Part shown: piece by piece, positions 12,251-23,533 of the stretch
Numbering within the stretch: position 1 is the stretch's first letter
How the letters are laid out: each line of letters begins with the position of its first letter
Source of the DNA: Sipunculus nudus
Taxonomy: Eukaryota > Annelida > Sipuncula > Golfingiida > Sipunculidae
DNA: 64,000 bases
Assembly: GCA_026874595.1 (NCBI GenBank)
Contig: CM049306.1
Location: 94,107,642-94,171,641 of the forward strand
Reading direction: 5' to 3'
The notes under the pieces: model-generated
Told to the model about the DNA's origin: nothing
Seen by the model: only the letters and a program-made list of their open reading frames with translations
Database searches by the model: none
Program-made: the position numbers and the translations under genes

Positions 12251-13846
12251 GGACGATCTCTTCAGAGGCAAGCTACGCAAGAAGAAATACAGCTCTGTAG
12301 TTATTCTTTATCATATCAGTGGTCTTGCAATGGCAGGGGGCCATCGATAAACTGACCAGTTATGCAAAGGCCTGCATTTCATGTTGGTCGTCGTTTACAG
12401 AAATCGCTAGTTGACACTTGCCAGGGAATTACCCTACTAGACGTCAATGGCCCCTGGTAGTGGGGATGGGGTGTCTGTCGTACACATTGTCCGGAAATTA
12501 TTTTGACGAAATTTGTTGCTCTTTCGTGGGAAAGTATAAAGAATGTTCATTCTTGAACCCATGAATTCCCAATATTCCATGATATTTGAACAGCCGGAAA
12601 CAACCTTTAATGTCCTTTTCCATGATTCTGCATACTCTTACACCAGTCTCGTTAAAATACAGCCGTTTACACTATCGTGTATATATTGAGACTACCTAAA
12701 TGACGTGTCTTTTGATTAACTACTGGTCATAGAATATAGTGTTAATGTGACCTTCATAATCTTTTACGTACTGTGAATAGAAACAATTTTTCTCCCAGAA
12801 CTATATCGGAATTATCTTTAAAGTATAACTATATTATAACTCTCCTGCGAGATGAATCCCCCTGGCCGCTTAGTCAAATGTTCGATATATATACGCATCA
12901 ATTATCAGTGTTACCTGTTAGCGTTCCAATTAAATACAGATATATTTCCCTGTACTGTTATTAACCGTTTAATGATCTGCTACCTACAGACAATTGTTGT
13001 ATGTTCTGACAAATCATTTGAAGCTAAAATATAACATATATTTAACTGATATCATAACTTGAAATTTATTTAAATGCTTTTTTTAATAACAAATAGTCAT
13101 ACGTTCATAAATAAAACCTCGCAAATTACTGATCACCATAATTTCTAAAAGAATTTAATGTAGCCTTGAATTCAAGTATGTTTTTAACTTTGAGGATATT
13201 TTAATCAAACAAAGTCAGTTTGTCCAAACATTGGATTTTTTATGTGAAAATATTAAACATGTCCTGCCTACATATAAGGAAATTACGCGTTTTGAGTAAA
13301 ATCTAAAGCGCCTTGCATGCAGCAGTACCATGCATATCTCATTAGCTCTATTAGGTGAAGCTGCTGTCATATGCGATAACAAGAGGTGGAATTAAGATGT
13401 GACAAGGTATTTGTATGCGTTGAGAATGGAATAACAGTCACCAAATGAATTTATGTTGAGTTTAAAGTAATCACAAATCGTGTTTACATGAATGATGAAC
13501 GATTAATTTCCCACAATATATGTGTATCCTGCAGTGTAATCTGTTTTTAGTTATAATTTATTCTTTTCTTTTCACTTCATAATGAAATATACTGCTGATT
13601 TACATTCAGAAAGATATTTCTGTCGTTTAACATGTGGCGGAAGAATTTCCTTTGTAACCATATAATTGCGTTGTCATCAAATAAAAGCCTATATATAACA
13701 AGGACATTTGACGTGATATGTTTCTATATGTGAGAAACAAAAGTTTTGTAATATTTTGTTAGAGGGGCAATTTCTAAGACCGCCCCGGGCGGCAATGAGG
13801 CTAGGTCGCTGCCTCATTTATTTTTACGCATTGTAGGAATTAATAG
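12251..13846. other. Non-coding stretch
   Basis: AT-rich. Near 13779 a CCGCCCCGGGCGGC palindrome echoes the one at 11780, so 11.73-13.8 kb might be one decayed element; its ends do not match well enough to claim this. Confidence 0.45.
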
Positions 13847-13959
13847 AAACTAGTGGCCCATGGGCCATGACGCTCATGCAGCTGAATTCAAGGAATACTG
13901 AACAATGAGCAAAATGACTTCCAGAGTGCAAACAAATCGTGAATTTTGTGAAGAGTCCT

Positions 13960-14500
13960 TAGAAGTGGGTTCAGATGACTTCATTTGAAGGTCTCAAAAA
14001 AAAAAATGCGTAAAATTTGAAAAAAATACAGGTAGTGCCACCAGTCTGCAGGAACTGATGAAACACTCCATGACCAATATATATCCAAAGAATCATGGCT
14101 ATCAAGGCATTAGTTATTCAGATACTGGAGCTTTTGTTTGTATCAAAATTTTAATTATTCTGAGGGGTATATATATATATAGCTCTATAGCTCGGAGAAT
14201 ATGGGTAACAGAGACCTAATTTCAGGTTTCTAAGGAGATTTTTCAATAGTCATCCTTGATGTCAAGTATGAAGATTCTAGTATCAGCAGTTACGGTTTGT
14301 GCCATGTTAACAGATGACCACTTCATTTGAAGGTCTCATAAAGAGAGAAAAAATGCCTAAAAAAATTGAAAAAATACAGGTGGCACCACCAGTGAACAGG
14401 AACTGGTGAAACACTCCATGATCAATATGCATGCTAAGTATGATGGTCATCAGTGCATTAGTTATTCAGATACTGACGTTTTTTAATCACATTTTTAACT
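13960..14500. repeat. First two long repeat units in the Helentron derivative
   Basis: Units of about 330 bp share the landmarks ATATGGGTAACAGAGACCTA, GGTTACGATTTGTGCC and ATACAGGTGGCGCCACCAGT (or close variants), and GTTATTCAGATACTGG. They are separated from the rest of the same array by a different repeat (14500-15340). Confidence 0.8.
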
Positions 14501-15340
14501 AGAAAACATTTGCCAGGCGACAATGTGTATCAGCCGAATTCAGAGTGGTACAGGTGGAGTGAGGGATGGATTGAGTGGTATGTCACACCACTCCTGAATA
14601 AAGTCCACTAAAACTCTGAGAAAAAGGCATTAATTTAATCAACAAAAACACCTGGCGCCACCTATCTGGTTTACGAGAAAATTTTCCGAGATGGATGGAC
14701 ATGCCAATTTCAGACAAATACCTGGAACCACTTCGGAGACATGAGCAGGTTCCACACAAAGCACACGTACGGATTGACACCACCGGTAAAATGAGTTTTG
14801 AGTACAAGATGGAGGAGTCCATGATATATGGATATGCACAATTTCAGGCCAAAATGGCAAATCACTCCTTAGAAAAGGGCATTAATTTATTCTACAAAAA
14901 CGGGAAGGTAGGTGGCACCACCTATCTGGTTTACGAAAAAACTTTTCAAGATGGATGGACATGCCAAATTTCAGACAAATACCTTGAACCACTCCTGGGG
15001 TATGAGCAATTTTTACCAAAAGCAAATATACAGATGGACGCCATGTGAAAATTATTGCAGATGGCGTTACCAGTCTTTTTTACGAGATGGAGGTGTCGAG
15101 GATCTATGAACATGCACAATTTCAACCCAATACATAGAGGAACCACTAAGAAGAACAGATGGCAAATGCACAGTACAGATGGATGCTACGCAAAAAAGTG
15201 TCGTAGGTGGCGCCACCAGTCATGATTACAAGATGGAGAGATCCAAGATCTATGGACATGCAAACTTTTAGCTCAATACATTGAGCCACTCCTGAGATAT
15301 CGTCCGTTATCTAAAAGACACCCAGATTCAGACTGCACAG
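14500..15340. repeat. Second repeat type inside the Helentron derivative
   Basis: Four to five diverged units of about 170-240 bp share GGCACCACCTATCTGGTTTA, GATGGATGGACATGCCA, TTTCAGACAAATAC and GAACCACTCCTG. Short open frames on both strands here (for example 14695-15048) are by-products of the repetition. Confidence 0.75.
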
Positions 15341-15479
15341 AAAGGATTTCAGGTGGTGCCACCTGTCTTTGTTATGCACAACTACACAGATGAGGGAACA
15401 ACTATGCCTGGGTTACGGAAAGATCGGTCCAAGGTTCTCAAGGGAGTTCTCCAGAAACGAACACAGTTTTTGTATCACA

Positions 15480-17290
15480 TTTTAAATTATTTTAGTCGTA
15501 CTTACGAGCCCTATAGCTCATAGGATATGGGTAACAGAGATCTAATTTCAGATTTTCGTGAAGACTTTTCATGGACCTCCCTAGATGTCAAGTATGAAGA
15601 TTCTAGGTCGAGTGGTTACGATTTGTGCCTTGTTACAAGATGAGGCTTTATTTGAAAGTCTCAAAAAGAGAAAAAAAATACATACAAATAAAAAAAAATA
15701 CAGGTGGCGCCACAAGTCTGCAGAAACTGATGAAACACTCCATGATCAATATGCATGCAAAAAATCATGGCCATCAGTACATTAGTTACTCAGATACTGC
15801 AGCTTTTGTATCACATTTTTAATTATTCTTAGGGGTACTTACGAGCCCCATAGCTCTGAGAATATTGGTAACAGAGGCCTTATTTTAAGTTTCTCAAGTT
15901 AGAACATTCCAGGTCCAGCGGGTACGATTTGTACCCTGTTAACAGATGACAGCTTCTATGAAATATCAAAATACAGAAAGAAAAATTCGTAAAAATTCGA
16001 AAAAATACAAGTGGCGCCAGCAGTTTGCAGGAACTGATGGAACTCTCCATGATCAATTTATCTGCAAAGAATCATGGAGATCAATGCATTAGTTATTCAG
16101 ATACTGGAGCTTTTGTATCAAATTTTTAATTATTCTGAGGGGTACTTACTACGAACGATATGGGTAACAGAGACCTAATTTCATATTTTCACAGAGACTT
16201 TTAATGGTCCTCCCTTGATATCAAGTTAGAAGAATCCAGGTCCAGCGGGTACGATTTGTGCCCTGTTAACAGATGACAGCTTCTTTGAAGGTCTCAAAAA
16301 TAAAGAAAAATAATTGTAAAAATTGGAAAAAATACAGGTGGTGCCACCAGTTTGCAGGAACTGATGGAACATCCCATGATCAATAATCATGCAAAGAATT
16401 ATGGTGATCAATGCAGCAGTTATTCAGATACTTGAGCTTTTGAATCAAAATTTTGCATTATTCGGGGGGGGGGGGGGTACTTCAGAGCCCGATAGCTCAA
16501 ATGATATGGGTAACAGAGTCCTAATTTCAGGTTTTCAAGGAGATTTTTTATGGACCTTCCCAGATATAAAGTATGAAGATTCTAGTTCCAGTGGTTACGA
16601 TTAGTGCCCTGTTAACAGATGACAGTTTCATTGCAGGTCTGAAAAAAAGAGAAAAAAAATCGTAAAAATTGGAAATATACAGGTGGCGCCACCAGTCGGC
16701 AGGAAGTGATGGAACATCCCATGATTAATATTCATGCAAAGAATCATGGTGATCAATGCAGTCGTTATTCAGATACTTGAGCTTTTGTATCAAATTTTGC
16801 ATTATTCTGGGGGTAATTCGGAGCCCATAGCTCGAAGGATATGGGTAACAGAGACCTAATTTCAGGTTTTCCACAAGATTTTTCATGGACCTCCCTGGAT
16901 ATTAAGTTTTAAGATTCCAGGTTCAGTGGTTACGATTTGTGCCCTGTTAATAGATGAAATTTCATTGCAGGTCTGAAAAAAAAGAGAAAAAAATCGTAAA
17001 AATTGGAAAAAAATACAGGTGGCGCCACCAGTCGGCAGGAAGTGATGGAACATCCCATGATCAATATTCATGCAACGAATCATGGTGATCAATGCAGTCG
17101 TTATTCAGATACTTAAGCTTTTGTATCAAATTTTGCATTATTCTGGGCGGTACTTCGGAGCCCCATAGCTCAAAGGATATGGGTAACAGAGACTTAGTTT
17201 CAGGTTTCCTTGGAGATTATTCATGGACCTCCCTGGATGTCAAGTGAGAAGATTTCATGTCCAGCGGTTACGATTTGTTCCCTGTTAACG
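15480..17290. repeat. Tandem array of about 330-bp units in the Helentron derivative
   Basis: Five full units and a partial one with landmarks near 15520, 15860, 16150, 16500, 16840 and 17175 (ATATGGGTAACAGAGAC). Spacing is about 290-350 bp. Each unit contains the GGCGCCACCAGT motif and a poly-A-like run of A and G. A G13 run lies at 16466-16478. Confidence 0.85.
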
Positions 17291-17373
17291 GACGGCCAGA
17301 CGGACGGACGTCGGACAAAGGGTGATCGCTATAGCTCAGATGACTTTCAGTCAGCTGAGCTAAAAATTATATG

Positions 17374-18146
17374 GTTTAGAATTTGCCTAAAAAAACAAGA
17401 TATTATTTAAGCGTCACGGGCCCAGAAACCTTTAAGAATAAAGAATATCTCACCATGATGTCTAAGTTTTGGATTTATTCAGGAACATATTAGTTCCACA
17501 CACAAAGAAAGAAGTTTTACAGAAGGATTATCACAGCGTATATACGGTTTAAATTGAATTATTCATGTAACAGTACTTTATGAGGATTTTTGTTAAATAT
17601 ATGAAAATGTTGGGTCTTCATGATAAAATCACCATAAGACATCTGTTCCTGAAAGTAGGTAGGAAAATTGAGAAAAAAAAGGGGGGGGGGTTCTTTTTCT
17701 CACAATCCTTGTTTTAGTGAATCCAATCAGTCTAACCCAGCAGTTCCACATTACGTCTTGGAATAGCCATAGACCTACACCAACGCTGTTCATTTTTGGG
17801 GTATATGTAAAAATACCTTGAAATAAAAACAAGTTCTGCTTTCTCTTTGTTCCCAGTGAGTTTTTTACCCACAGTCAGCCAGAGCTAGTCAAACCACCGA
17901 CTGCTCTTCTTCGTTTTTAAGATTTTTTAACCTATCATGTATATTAATAAGACCCGTGATGTTCACATTGTACTTCAGTCCTAGGAGTCATCTGTGGATC
18001 AGAAGGCAAGGAGATGACTCCCCAGTGAACAGTTAAGCACACGCCATGGATGGGTTTCAATGATCGTTTCAAGAAGACCGCTCTTGGAGATCGTATCTCG
18101 AGTTCGCAGCGCTTTCAATATCCAAGACAAACAGGATTAAATATGA
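17374..18146. other. Non-coding stretch
   Basis: Lies between the Helentron derivative and the LINE tail. It holds a G9 run near 17684 and nothing else recognised. Confidence 0.5.
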
Positions 18147-18366
18147 TGATTATTATTATTAATATTATTATTAATATATCTTTATTCAGGGTGGCAGAAT
18201 ATTGTATATGTGCAGAATATTGTAGCTGAATATAACATATATTGTTAGTTCCTGTACTAGTATGACCATTATAAAGGGTTTATTATAGAATATTATTTAG
18301 ATAATCATAGGCTATTCAGGTTATTAACAATTTTGATAACATTGTATGAAATAAGTGCAAAGAATA

Positions 18367-19987
18367 TTACAAACCACAAGTGCAATGTATGCATTGTAAT
18401 GTTAGTGTATTTTCACTTACTGGTATTCGTAAAGCATAAAATGTCAACATGCATACCATGCAAAAGAAGTAAATAGATTTATTGATATTTTGTTGAATAT
18501 TGCTTAAGATCTTTTTGAACTTATCTAAATTATCTATCTTACGAAGAGCTTCCGGTAACATATTCTATAATTTCGGTCCCTGATAAATAAAGGATTTTCC
18601 CATCAATTCAGTTCTAACTGTAGGTACTTTCACTTGACAAGAATATATCGTGTTATAAGAGTGTATTTCAGATCGGGTTTCTGATAGATAATTAAGATAA
18701 CAAAGTGCTAGGCAATTAAGGCACTTAAACATGAATATATTAGAGAGGTTCAATAATCGTTGATTGATGTTTTGCCATTTTAAGGCTGATATCAATGTTG
18801 AACTAGCTGTATTCTTATCATAATTCCCAGAAATTATACGAGCAGAACTATTCTGAAATTTCTGGACAATGTTCATATTAGTTTGGCTTTGATGGCCCCA
18901 AAACATTAAACCGTAATCAATATAGGGTTGTATAGTGGTCATATAAATATGAACGAGTTCCTGTGAAGGTAAAACTTAACGCAGACGAGCAAGAGCGCCT
19001 AGTTTAGGTTTTAATTTGGAAGCAAGTTCGTTGATATGTGCTCTCCATGTAAACCAACTGTAAAGTGTTAATCCGAGATATTGAGCCTTATCAGTATACC
19101 GTAGGACTGTATCATTTGACAAAATAGGTGAATATGATGATGTAATTTTAGATATTTTTTGTCTACTTCCAAATACCATTTAGTAGGATTTTTCTGTATT
19201 TATCGTGAATTTATTCACTCGAAACCATTCAGATATTCTATTAATATCAACTTGAATTTTCTGTGTGACGAACTCAATAGTGGAAATAGAAACATATAAG
19301 CATGTATCATCAGCAAATAGGCTAATGTTACTAAATGTAGGTATGATACAAAAATCATAAATATAAATTAAGAATAAAAGTGGTCCAAGGACAGAACCTT
19401 GAGGGACTCCCATAGAAATCTGCGAACAGTCAGAAATTGATCCATTATATTTAGTAGCTTGAGTCCGATTACTTGGATACGATTTAAACCACTCTAATTC
19501 TCGATTCCGTATTCCATATTTATAAAGCTTGTCAAGTAGCCTATAGTGTGACATATTGAATCAAAACATTTACAAATATCTAGAAAGCAAACTACTGTTT
19601 TATGTCCTCTGTCGCATGCTTTCACCTAATCAGATGAACTGCTTAGTAGTGACGTAATGGTCGAGTGTTGTTTTATGAATGCCGATTGTGATGGACCTAA
19701 AAGTTTGTTATCATGAATAAATGAATATAACTGTTGGTGAACACTTTTTCCATTATTTTAGCTGAATGTGAAATTACAGAAATCGGGCGATAATTACATG
19801 GATCATCCGCAGGGCCTTTCCCTTTATAAATTGGCGTAAATCTTGCCTGCTTTAAATCTGTAGGAACTAAACTTTCCTCTAAACTCATCTTAACTATGGT
19901 GCATATGTAAGGCGTGAGCTCTTCTGCAGCTAGTCTTAACAAATACGCATCTACACCTAAAATATCTATATTAAAAGAATTCGGCAT
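18367..19987 (-). pseudogene. Reverse transcriptase region of the CR1-like LINE
   Basis: Pieces in order: FTPIYKGKGPADDPCNYRPI (19987-19697), GVPQGSVLGPLLFLIYI and SLFADDTCLY with the catalytic ADD (19554-19180), RYTDKAQYLGLTL (19179-18976) and a C-terminal part with PYIDYGLMFWG (18942-18565). Frames change between pieces and stops lie between them. Confidence 0.85.
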
Positions 19988-20401
19988 ATTTTAAGTTGCC
20001 ATGATATTTCATTTTCTCGGACAGAAGTAAATTTAAATATGCAATTTTTGTGATTTAATCTCCGGAATGTGATTTTTAGATGAATTCTTAATTTTAGATG
20101 CAAGTTTAGGACCAATGTCAACAAAATACTCGTTGAATTGTGATGCCGTTATTGTGTTAGAAGAGCTAAAATTGTTTTATTAAGGGTATAGCGTATTACT
20201 TTCCACATTTGTTTTTTGTTACCTTTTGCGTCTGCAATTTTATTACAGAAGAATTCACGTAGTTAAAAGTAGTTACTTGATTACGTTAGGAGCGGTATAC
20301 CGTCATGAGGTAGGGAACATTGTATTTGCTTGCAAGTTTATGTGCAGCATCCCGTTCATGCATTAAGTGGATCAGAACGTCAGTTAGCTATGGACATTTT
20401 T

Positions 20402-20894
20402 TTATTTTACTCTGTGCGTGCGCAATGGAGCGTGCAAATTAGAAACAAACAGGATAACATCATATAAGTACCTCCAAGCCGTTAGAACATCAACGTGCTT
20501 AATGTTATTAGAGTTAGTCATTAGCTGTGTAATGTCATTTCTAAAATTATCAAAGTTAGTGTAATATCTCCTTTGGACATAATTATGTGTGTTAGTTTGT
20601 AATATAATGATCATTAAACGAGTATTGTAAAACGCCACTTGAAATATGCAATTTAGGTACAGTTGAGTAAATATGATCTATAAGTGTGCTACATGTGTTA
20701 GTAACTCTTGTTGGTTCACGTATTAGTTGATCAAAATGAAAGAGGTTGCATATTTCTACTGATCGCCTATAACCAATAGAATTTATATCTGTAATATCCA
20801 TATTAAAGTCACCCAGAATAATGGTTTCGTTAGTTCCAATTATGACCCATTCTAATATTTCAAAAGTTAGCCGAGATATAACTTTCCACATCAT
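20402..20894 (-). pseudogene. Endonuclease region of the CR1-like LINE
   Basis: IILGDFNMDITD near 20810 and STLIDHIYS near 20690 are typical of the EEP endonuclease of LINEs. The frames 20894-20592 and 20638-20402 overlap out of register, showing a frameshift. Confidence 0.75.
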
Positions 20895-21020
20895 TAATTA
20901 TAGCACCTGGGAGTGTGCGGATTCGCGTTGACGGTGCAAGTTATTTCGTTTTCACTGGTCTTAGTAAAGAATCCCCAGTACTCGATTATTCTTTGTTTTA
21001 TTGGTATTCTTTGTAACCGA

Positions 21021-21640
21021 TCAAATCTTGTTCTGTGGTTGGGTATTTGCTGGTGTTACCATTGTTATAGCGTGGCCCACCTGATCACTAATCTGATCAC
21101 TGGTAATTGTTGACAAGTTGTTCACTTGATTACTTTTTGAGGATTGCTCTTTGTCAGTGTGAGCATTATACAGCTCCCGTAGTACGGAATCCCCTACAAC
21201 CAATACTGGATCATTACATGAGGTGCTTTTTGTAATCGAGCTAATCTTGTTCTTTGGTTGGGTATTTGCTTGTGTTACTGTTGTCATAGCGTGGCCCACC
21301 TGATCAATAATCTGATCACTGTAAATTGGTGACAAGTCCACTGAGTACCCTTTGGGGATTTCTCTTTGTCCGTGTGAGCGTCATTTAGCGTCCACAGGCC
21401 AGTCAGCTCCAGTTTCAGTGCACAGTTTTCATCATGAATCATTTTGAGCTTTTCTGTTAGCTCTCTTTGATTTTGTTGTTCATCTGACATCAGTTTAAGG
21501 ATTTCATATACAGAGTTCAGCTTTGTTGGCATATCCCTGCACCTCTCACATGTATACATAACACCACCGTGTAGTTCTTTTTCAGGCACCATTGTCCATT
21601 CCATGCATATAATGCAACGAATATCAACAAACTTTTCCCT
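21021..21640 (-). pseudogene. ORF1-like region of the CR1-like LINE
   Basis: The 5' part reads FVDIRCIICMEW and TCERCRDMPTKL, a Cys-pair zinc-finger pattern, then a coiled-coil-like stretch (MSDEQQNQRELTEKLKMIHD). Further on DPVLVVGDSVLREL resembles the first block of SGNH-esterase-like ORF1 proteins. A segment of about 110 bp is duplicated with a 220-bp offset (21025 and 21245), breaking the frame. Confidence 0.65.
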
Positions 21641-21650
21641 ACATTTTTTC

Positions 21651-22410
21651 TTTTTGTCTCTTTTTTCTCATGTTATCGTCATCAGCCAATTTATTTTAAC
21701 ATATCTCCATTATGTTCCGCTTGTAGGCTATCCTCTGCTTTAGTTTCATGATTAATTTGACACCTGCTTGTACCATCTGGTGTTTCATCATAAACAGGAT
21801 ATGACTATTTCAAAATGACCCGGCATCATAAGTAAAATTTAAATCGTGATGTAAAACGCATATTTTCTCTGTTTTTTTAAATAAGAAACTGTTGTAATGT
21901 AAATATTGTTATACAGTAAAATCTCGCCTAACGACCATATCCGTTTAGACGACCACCTCGAAAATACAACTTTCTCGAGGTTCCTACGGTGGTCGTAATT
22001 TCAAGTTTTTACGTCACATAGTTAATATCATTACACATGTTTTAATATGCTTCGTATTAATTTGGAGCCAGCGGGCGATAGTACTTCAGCTCCATGGCAG
22101 GAGACAATGAAAGTGCATACTACATTGATCAAAGAATTTGAGTAATTCAGCATTGCTTATAAATTGAAACGATTTCCAAACTGTCCAAACGATATGCCAG
22201 TGTTTGTGGTGTAAAAAATAAAATTAAGGTAGTTATCATCCTTAAAGGGGAAATAGAACAATATACGCTTAATAAAGAATGGAAGGACCATTTTTTTGGC
22301 GTTTCTGACTGTCTTTTTCTCAGTACTTCATGCATGCGAGAGATCACGAGTTATATATAATGTCAACTACACTCCAGGTACACTAGTTTTCCTTTGCCAG
22401 GGTGCTGACA
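21651..22410. other. Non-coding stretch with a pogo-like end
   Basis: ACAGTAAAATCTCGCCTAAC at 21914 resembles terminal repeats of pogo/Tigger-type elements, but no partner end was found. The rest is featureless. Confidence 0.35.
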
Positions 22411-22442
22411 CCCCCCCCCCCCCCCCCCCCACACACACACAC
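22411..22442. repeat. C20 followed by (AC)n
   Basis: A run of 20 C and then AC repeats. Homopolymer length may be an assembly estimate. Confidence 0.9.
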
Positions 22443-22603
22443 CCTTTCTGAGATCCTGTATCCGCCTGATCTTTGAAGAAATATACTTTCATTATTTCGA
22501 GCAAAGCCGCCCAGGTTTAAATCGTCGCTGTATGACCATAACTCGAAGTGCACACTGCTGCCCCTCCTTGTATGTAACACACATTTTATTAAGTTATCGG
22601 CAT

Positions 22604-23157
22604 TACAGGTGCGGACCGGAACGTTTGGACTGGACTGTCCGGTAACACAAAATACCGGTCCGGACCGCCCCTTCTGAAATTTAATGGTTTGTGCTATTGC
22701 TGAATTTCTTTCCTGTGTTCTTTCGCAACCTTCAACTCTTGATTTGAACAATATGCTTGTGTTTGTAGGAGCTTTTATGTAAAGACTCCTTAACAACAAT
22801 AAATGTACTAGATCATCTTGCAAATATTTTGTTTCGAGCAAGATGTTCTATCTTATTTAGACAGAATGCAAGGGGGTATAAAGTGGGTTGGTGGGGTCAG
22901 CTGGTTTATTTACTAAAGAATTATTATTATTATTTAGGTCAGCTTAAGTTATTTTATTTTTATCTTGTATAATTTTATTTTTCAATTATAATACCAAATA
23001 ACTATTTTTTTTTAATAATTATTGAATAAATGGACTGGACCGCTTGGACCGGTCCCCCTTAGGACCGGACCGCCTACAGCTGGTCCGGACAAGGACCGGA
23101 CCGCTGTAGTGGTGGACTGGACCACCAGGTAGTAGGTCCAGGAAGGTCCGCACCTCT
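22604..23157. mobile_element. TIR element rich in GGACCGG motifs
   Basis: Ends are inverted repeats: CAGGTGCGGACC at 22606 and GGTCCGCACCTC to 23156, flanked by TA on both sides. The interior ends are dense in GGACCGG/CCGGTCC motifs, giving much secondary structure. No transposase. Superfamily is uncertain. Confidence 0.6.
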
Positions 23158-23174
23158 AATCGACTGCACTCCTC

Positions 23175-23533
23175 GCGTTGCGTAGAAGATTATTGCTTCC
23201 GCGAGGAGAGTATGCGTTATTTCTTGTTCGTGTGTGTGTGTCTGTGTGTTTGTTCACCACATAACTCACGCAGTCATGAACGGATTCTCATGAAATCTTC
23301 AGGGCATTTCGCAAATGGGCTAATGAAGAATCGTTTAAAATTGGTGTGGATTGGGCATATGACCCGGATTCAGGATATCATCAAGAAAATCCACAAATGT
23401 ACAGTCATTTCAGCACGAATGAAACTGAGAATATGGGCCGAATACGCGAATACAACCACGGTGCTGGGGGCATCCCTCCATAGGAAGCTCTCACATGGCG
23501 GAAGCTTGCATTCCCTAGAATGCAGATTTCTAG
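23175..23533 (+). mobile_element. Small Helitron-like element, copy 1
   Basis: Starts with TGCTTCCGCGAGGAGAGTAT, carries GTGTGTGT and CATGAACGGATTCTCATGAA, and ends in a perfect 7-bp hairpin TGCATTC-CCTA-GAATGCA (23507-23524) followed by GATTTCTAGTA. A hairpin close to a CTAG-type end suggests a Helitron 3' terminus. Confidence 0.5.

Larger units (their letters stand above)
13847..17373 (-). mobile_element. Non-autonomous Helentron-like element with internal tandem repeats
   Basis: Read on the minus strand the element starts TTTTTAGCTCAGCTGAC, with AGCTCAG...CTGAGCT able to form a hairpin, followed by a CCGTCCGTCTGGCCGTCCG stretch. It ends with the palindrome TGGCCCATGGGCCA (13854-13867) and CTAGT, as the coding Helentron at 58.26 kb does. 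The interior is tandem repeats with no coding sequence. Shared ends and lack of genes fit a derivative mobilised by a Helentron. Confidence 0.75.
18147..21650 (-). mobile_element. CR1-like non-LTR retrotransposon, inactive
   Basis: From right to left on the minus strand: an ORF1-like part with a Cys-rich PHD-like start, an endonuclease part, a reverse transcriptase part and an (AAT)n-type 3' tail (18147-18178) preceded by AATAAAG. The ORFs are broken by many stops and shifts. The short simple-repeat tail and the ORF1 type suggest the CR1/L2 side of the LINE tree, but clade assignment needs a tree. Confidence 0.82.

Noticed and set aside
11735-13800. One hAT-type element spanning both CGCCCCGGGCGG palindromes
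   Set aside because: Left end looks hAT-like, but no matching right end or target duplication could be found.
14695-15048. 117-codon open frame with DMPISDKYLEPL repeats
   Set aside because: It is repeat sequence inside the Helentron derivative and is open by chance on both strands.
21914-21990. pogo/Tigger-type element
   Set aside because: Only one end-like sequence is present; no partner end or transposase.
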